Assembly: GCA_964036195.1 (NCBI GenBank)
Contig: OZ038450.1
Coordinates: 4,776,701 to 4,840,700, forward strand
Length of the DNA stretch: 64,000 nt
Direction of reading: 5' to 3'
Source: Sphaerolaimus hirsutus
Taxonomy: Eukaryota > Nematoda > Chromadorea > Monhysterida > Sphaerolaimidae
Shown here: positions 58,401 through 64,000 of the stretch, in pieces
Numbering within the stretch: the stretch's first letter is position 1
Layout: each line of letters begins with the position of its first letter
Translations under genes and position numbers: made by a program
The notes under the pieces: model-generated
Database searches by the model: none
What the model was told of the DNA's origin: nothing
What the model saw: the letters and a program-made list of their open reading frames with translations, nothing else

Positions 58401-61400
58401 CTTGATGTTTTATAACTTGACATCTATCACTTGACGTTTATCACTTGATATTTATCACTTGACATTTATCAATTGACATTTATCAATTGACATTTGTCTT
58501 GACATTCATCACTTGACATTTAACTTGACATTTCACTTGAAATTTATCACTTGACATTTATCAGTTGACATCTATCACTTGACATTTTTCACTTGACATT
58601 TCACTTGAAATCTACCACTTGACATTTATCACTTGATATTTGACTTGATATTTTATCACTTAATATTTTATCACTTGACATCTATCACTTGACATTGATC
58701 ACTTGACATTTGGCCTGACATTTATTGCTTGACATTTATCACTTAACATTTGACTGGACTTGACTTTAGATGTGACATTTACAACTTGACATTTGACTTG
58801 ACACTTATAAGTTGACATTTGACTTGATATTTGATCACTTGACATTTAGCTTGACATTTGACTTGACATTTACCACTTGAAATTTGACTTGACATATGAC
58901 TTGTTATTTGACTTGACTTGAAATTTGTCACTTCACATTTGACATGACATTTATCAGTTGACATTAAACTTGACATTTGACTTGACATTTGACATGACAT
59001 TTATCACTTGACATTAAACTTGACATTTCAGTTGAAATTTATCAGTTGACATTTGACTTGAAAGTTATCACTTGATATTTGACTTGATACTTTATCACTT
59101 GTTGTTTTATAACTTGACATCTATCACTTGACGTTTATCACTTGATGTTTATCACTTGACATTTGTCTTGACATTCATCACTTGACATTTAACTTGACAT
59201 TTCACTTGAAATTTATCACTTGACATTTATCACTTGACATCTATCACTTGACATTTTTCACTTGACATTTCACTTGAAATCTACCACTTGACATTTATCA
59301 CTTGATATTTGACTTGATATTTTATCACTTAATATTTTATCACTTGACATCTATCACTTGACATTTATCACTTGACTTGACATTTCAATTGAAAGTTATC
59401 ACAATATATTCACCTTACATTTATCACTTGACATTTGACTTGATTTGACTTTAGACTTGACATTTACAACTTGAAATTTGACTTGACACTTATAAGTTGA
59501 CATTTACTTGATATTTGATCACTTGACATTTAGCTTGACATTTGACTTGACATTTACCACTTGAAATTTGACTTGACATATGACTTGTTATTTGACTTGA
59601 CTTGAAATTTGTCACTTGACATTTGACATGACATTTATCAGTTGACATTAAACTTGACATTTCACTTGAAATTTATCACTTGACATTCAACTTGACATTT
59701 GACATGTCATTTATCACTTGACATTAAGCTTAACATTTAACTGGACATTTGACCTGACATTTCACTTGAAATTTATTATTTGACATTTCACTTGAAATTT
59801 ATCACTTGACTTGACATTTGACATGACATTTATCACTTGATATTAAACTTGATATTTTATCAGTTGACATTTGACTTGAAAGTTATCACTTGATATTTGA
59901 CTTGATATTTTATCACTTGATGTTTTATAACTTAATATCTATCACTTTGTGTTTATCACTTGATATTTATCACTTGACATTTATCAATTGACATTTATCA
60001 ATTGACATTTGTCTTGACATTAATCACTTGACATTAAACTTGACATTTCACTTGAAATTTATCACTTGACATTTATCACTTGACATCTATCACTTGACAT
60101 TTTTCACTTGACATTTCACTTGAAATCTACCACTTGACATTTATCACTTGATATTTGACTTGATATTTTATCACTTAATATTTTATCACTTGACATTTAT
60201 CACTTGACATTTGGCCTGACATTTATTGCTTGACATTTATCACTTAACATTTGACTTGACACTTATTAGTTTACATTTGACTTGATATTTGATCACTTGA
60301 CATTTAGCTTGACATTTGACTTGACATTTACCACTTGAAATTTGACTTGACATATGACTTGTTATTTGACTTGACTTGAAATTTGTCCCTTGACATTTGA
60401 CATGACATTTATCAGTTGACATTAAACTTGACATTTGACTTGACATTTGACATGACCTTTATCACTTGACATTAAACTTGACATTTCACTTGAAATTTAT
60501 CACTTGACATTAAACTTGACATTTGACATGTCATTTATCACTTGACATTAAGCTTAACATTTAACTGGACATTTGACTTGACATTTCACTTGAAATTTAT
60601 TACTTGACAATTAACTTGAAATTTATCACTTGACATTTGACTTGACATTTACCACTTGAAATTTGACTTGACATATGACTTGTTATTTGACTTGACTTGA
60701 AATTTGTCACTTGACATTTGACATGACATTTATCAGTTGACATTAAACTTGACATTTGACTTGACATTTGACATGACATTTATCACTTGACATTAAACTT
60801 GACATTTCAGTTGAAATTTATCAGTTGACATTTGACTTGAAAGTTATCACTTGATATTTGACTTGATATTTTATCACGTGTTGTTTTATAACTTGACATC
60901 TATCACTTGACGTTTATCACTTGATGTTTATCACTTGACATTTGTCTTGACATTCATCACTTGACATTAAACTTGACATTTCACTTGAAATTTATCATTT
61001 GACATTTATCACTTGACATCTATCACTTGACATTTTTCACTTGACATTTCACTTGAAATCTACCACTTGACATTTATCACTTGATATTTGACTTGATATT
61101 TTATCACTTAATATTTTATCACTTGACATCTATCACTTGACATTTATCACTTGGCATTTGACTTGACATTTCAATTGAAAGTTATCACAATATATTCACC
61201 TTACATTTATCACTTGACATTTGACTTGATTTGACTTTAGACTTGACATTTACAACTTGAAATTTGACTTGACACTTATAAGTTGACATTTACTTGATAT
61301 TTGATCACTTGACATTTAGCTTGACATTTGACTTGACATTTACCACTTGAAATTTGACTTGACATATGACTTATTTGACTTTACTTGAAATTTGTCACTT

Positions 61401-64000
61401 GACATTTGACATGACATTTATCAGTTGACATTTGACTTGAAAGTTATCACTTGATATTTGACTTGATATTTTATCACTTGATGTTTTATAACTTGACATC
61501 TATCACTTGACGTTTATCACTTGATATTTATCACTTGACATTTATCAATTGACATTTATCAATTGACATTTGTCTTGACATTCATCACTTGACATTTAAC
61601 TTGACATTTCACTTGAAATTTATCACTTGACATTTATCAGTTGACATCTATCACTTGACATTTTTCACTTGACATTTCACTTGAAATCTACCACTTGACA
61701 TTTATCACTTGATATTTGACTTGATATTTTATCACTTAATATTTTATCACTTGACATCTATCACTTGACATTGATCACTTGACATTTGGCCTGACATTTA
61801 TTGCTTGACATTTATCACTTAACATTTGACTGGACTTGACTTTAGACGTGACATTTACAACTTGACATTTGACTTGACACTTATAAGTTGACATTTGACT
61901 TGATATTTGATCACTTGACATTTAGCTTGACATTTGACTTGACATTTACCACTTGAAATTTGACTTGACATATGACTTGTTATTTGACTTGACTTGAAAT
62001 TTGTCACTTCACATTTGACATGACATTTATCAGTTGACATTAAACTTGACATTTGACTTGACATTTGACATGACATTTATCACTTGACATTAAACTTGAC
62101 ATTTCAGTTGAAATTTATCAGTTGACATTTGACTTGAAAGTTATCACTTGATATTTGACTTGATATTTTATCACTTGTTGTTTTATAACTTGACATCTAT
62201 CACTTGACATTTATCACTTGATGTTTATCACTTGACATTTGTCTTGACATTCATCACTTGACATTAAACTTGACATTTCACTTGAAATTTATCACTTGAC
62301 ATTTATCACTTGACATCTATCACTTGACATTTTTCACTTGACATTTCACTTGAAATCTACCACTTGACATTTATCACTTGATATTTGACTTGATATTTTA
62401 TCACTTAATATTTTATCACTTGACATCTATCACTTGACATTTATCACTTGGCATTTGACTTGACATTTCAATTGAAAGTTATCACAATATATTCACCTTA
62501 CATTTATCACTTGACATTTGACTTGATTTGACTTTAGACTTGACATTTACAAGTTGAAATTTGACTTGACACTATTAAGTTGACATTTAGCTTGACATTT
62601 GACTTGACATTTACCACTTGAAATTTGACTTGACATATGACTTATTTGACTTTACTTGAAATTTGTCACTTGACATTTGACATGACATTTATCAGTTGAC
62701 ATTTGACTTGAAAGTTATCACTTGATATTTGACTTGATATTTTATCACTTGATGTTTTATAACTTGACATCTATCACTTGACATTTATCACTTGATATTT
62801 ATCACTTGACATTTATCAATTGACATTTATCAATTGACATTTGTCTTGACATTCATCACTTGACATTTAACTTGACATTTCACTTGAAATTTATCACTTG
62901 ACATTTATCAGTTGACATCTATCACTTGACATTTTTCACTTGACATTTCACTTGAAATCTACCACTTGACATTTATCACTTGATATTTGACTTGATATTT
63001 TATCACTTAATATTTTATCACTTGACATCTATCACTTGACATTGATCACTTGACATTTGGCCTGACATTTATTGCTTGACATTTATCACTTAACATTTGA
63101 CTGGACTTGACTTTAGATGTGACATTTACAACTTGACATTTGACTTGACACTTATAAGTTGACATTTGACTTGATATTTGATCACTTGACATTTAGCTTG
63201 ACATTTGACTTGACATTTACCACTTGAAATTTGACTTGACATATGACTTGTTATTTGACTTGACTTGAAATTTGTCACTTCACATTTGACATGACATTTA
63301 TCAGTTGACATTAAACTTGACATTTGACTTGACATTTGACATGACATTTATCACTTGACATTAAACTTGACATTTCAGTTGAAATTTATCAGTTGACATT
63401 TGACTTGAAAGTTATCACTTGATATTTGACTTGATACTTTATCACTTGTTGTTTTATAACTTGACATCTATCACTTGACGTTTATCACTTGATGTTTATC
63501 ACTTGACATTTGTCTTGACATTCATCACTTGACATTTAACTTGACATTTCACTTGAAATTTATCACTTGACATTTATCACTTGACATCTATCACTTGACA
63601 TTTTTCACTTGACATTTCACTTGAAATCTACCACTTGACATTTATCACTTGATATTTGACTTGATATTTTATCACTTAATATTTTATCACTTGACATCTA
63701 TCACTTGACATTTATCACTTGACTTGACATTTCAATTGAAAGTTATCACAATATATTCACCTTACATTTATCACTTGACATTTGACTTGATTTGACTTTA
63801 GACTTGACATTTACAACTTGAAATTTGACTTGACACTTATAAGTTGACATTTACTTGATATTTGATCACTTGACATTTAGCTTGACATTTGACTTGACAT
63901 TTACCACTTGAAATTTGACTTGACATATGACTTGTTATTTGACTTGACTTGAAATTTGTCACTTGACATTTGACATGACATTTATCAGTTGACATTAAAC
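49430..64000. repeat. Satellite of TTGACATTT-type words with higher-order structure
   Basis: About 14.6 kb, continuing past the window. Basic words are CACTTGACATTTATC, GACTTGACATTTGAC and CACTTGAAATTT, about 14-22 bp each. Second level: units of about 609 bp (landmark GACTTGACACTTATAAGTTG at about 49868, 50305, 50914, 51523, 52118). Third level from 53.6 kb: 1295-1297-bp units made of two diverged halves (landmarks at 53619, 54914, 56211, 57508; one 1271 by deletion). Fourth: a segment of about 4.35 kb repeated (56.3-59.65 and 60.65-64.0 kb). A recurring minus-strand open frame of 61-73 codons is a by-product of the repeat. No gene is present. Confidence 0.95.

Noticed and set aside
49850-63347. 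Recurring minus-strand 61-73-codon frame starting MSCQMSSQMSS or MSTDKCHVKC
   Set aside because: It recurs with the satellite unit and its sequence is just the TTGACATTT words read in one frame. Near-identity reflects repeat homogenisation, not coding constraint.
49430-64000. CRISPR-like array
   Set aside because: Units are contiguous variants of the same short words without unique spacers of constant length, in an intron-containing eukaryotic genome.

Overview
This window is invertebrate-type nuclear DNA. Genes are split by GT-AG introns, exons are GC-rich at third codon positions, and introns and spacers are packed with small inverted-repeat transposons. Nothing in it is bacterial or viral. 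The species cannot be named from the sequence; a protostome such as an arthropod is my guess. None of the six-frame reading frames is a whole gene. I assembled the genes below by reading exon, splice-site and intron-phase evidence.

Layout. 1-2.5 kb: last four exons of a ZNF622/REI1-type 60S ribosome maturation factor (+). 2.9-13.8 kb: SDR1, a short-chain dehydrogenase/reductase gene (+) whose exon 2 is split by a transposon. 15.3-19.8 kb: SDR2 (+), the only intact copy (seven exons, 265 codons). 21.7-32.0 kb: a minus-strand gene for a membrane protein with a PPxY tail (tentative). 34.3-39.9 kb: a minus-strand ITFG2-like beta-propeller gene (KICSTOR complex in vertebrates). 40.3-43.9 kb: SDR3 (+), with a 2-base deletion in exon 4. 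45.0-45.7 kb: SDR4 (+), two exons only, with the same exon-2 transposon as SDR1, ending near a 200-base assembly gap (45908-46107). 46.1-49.3 kb: a 299-bp tandem repeat, a Helitron-like end and a hAT-type element. 49.4-64.0 kb: an uninterrupted satellite of TTGACATTT-like words with three levels of higher-order repeat.

The four SDR copies share exon lengths (149, 93, 92, 201, 64 and 159 nt for exons 2-7), so they come from tandem duplication of one intron-containing gene. The two minus-strand genes lie inside the cluster, between SDR2 and SDR3.

The most unusual signal is a family of near-perfect hairpin elements with TGCCAGTCCCAGACCCTG-like ends. Several copies are flanked by 5-bp CCWGG duplications, and their GTGCC end abuts exon 3' ends so that it could act as a splice donor (introner-like behaviour). 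The vocabulary of the hairpin arms is the same as that of the 15-kb satellite, which suggests that the satellite grew from such an element. Several hAT-type elements have exact 8-bp target duplications, and transposons sit exactly on splice sites in ZNF622 and SDR2.
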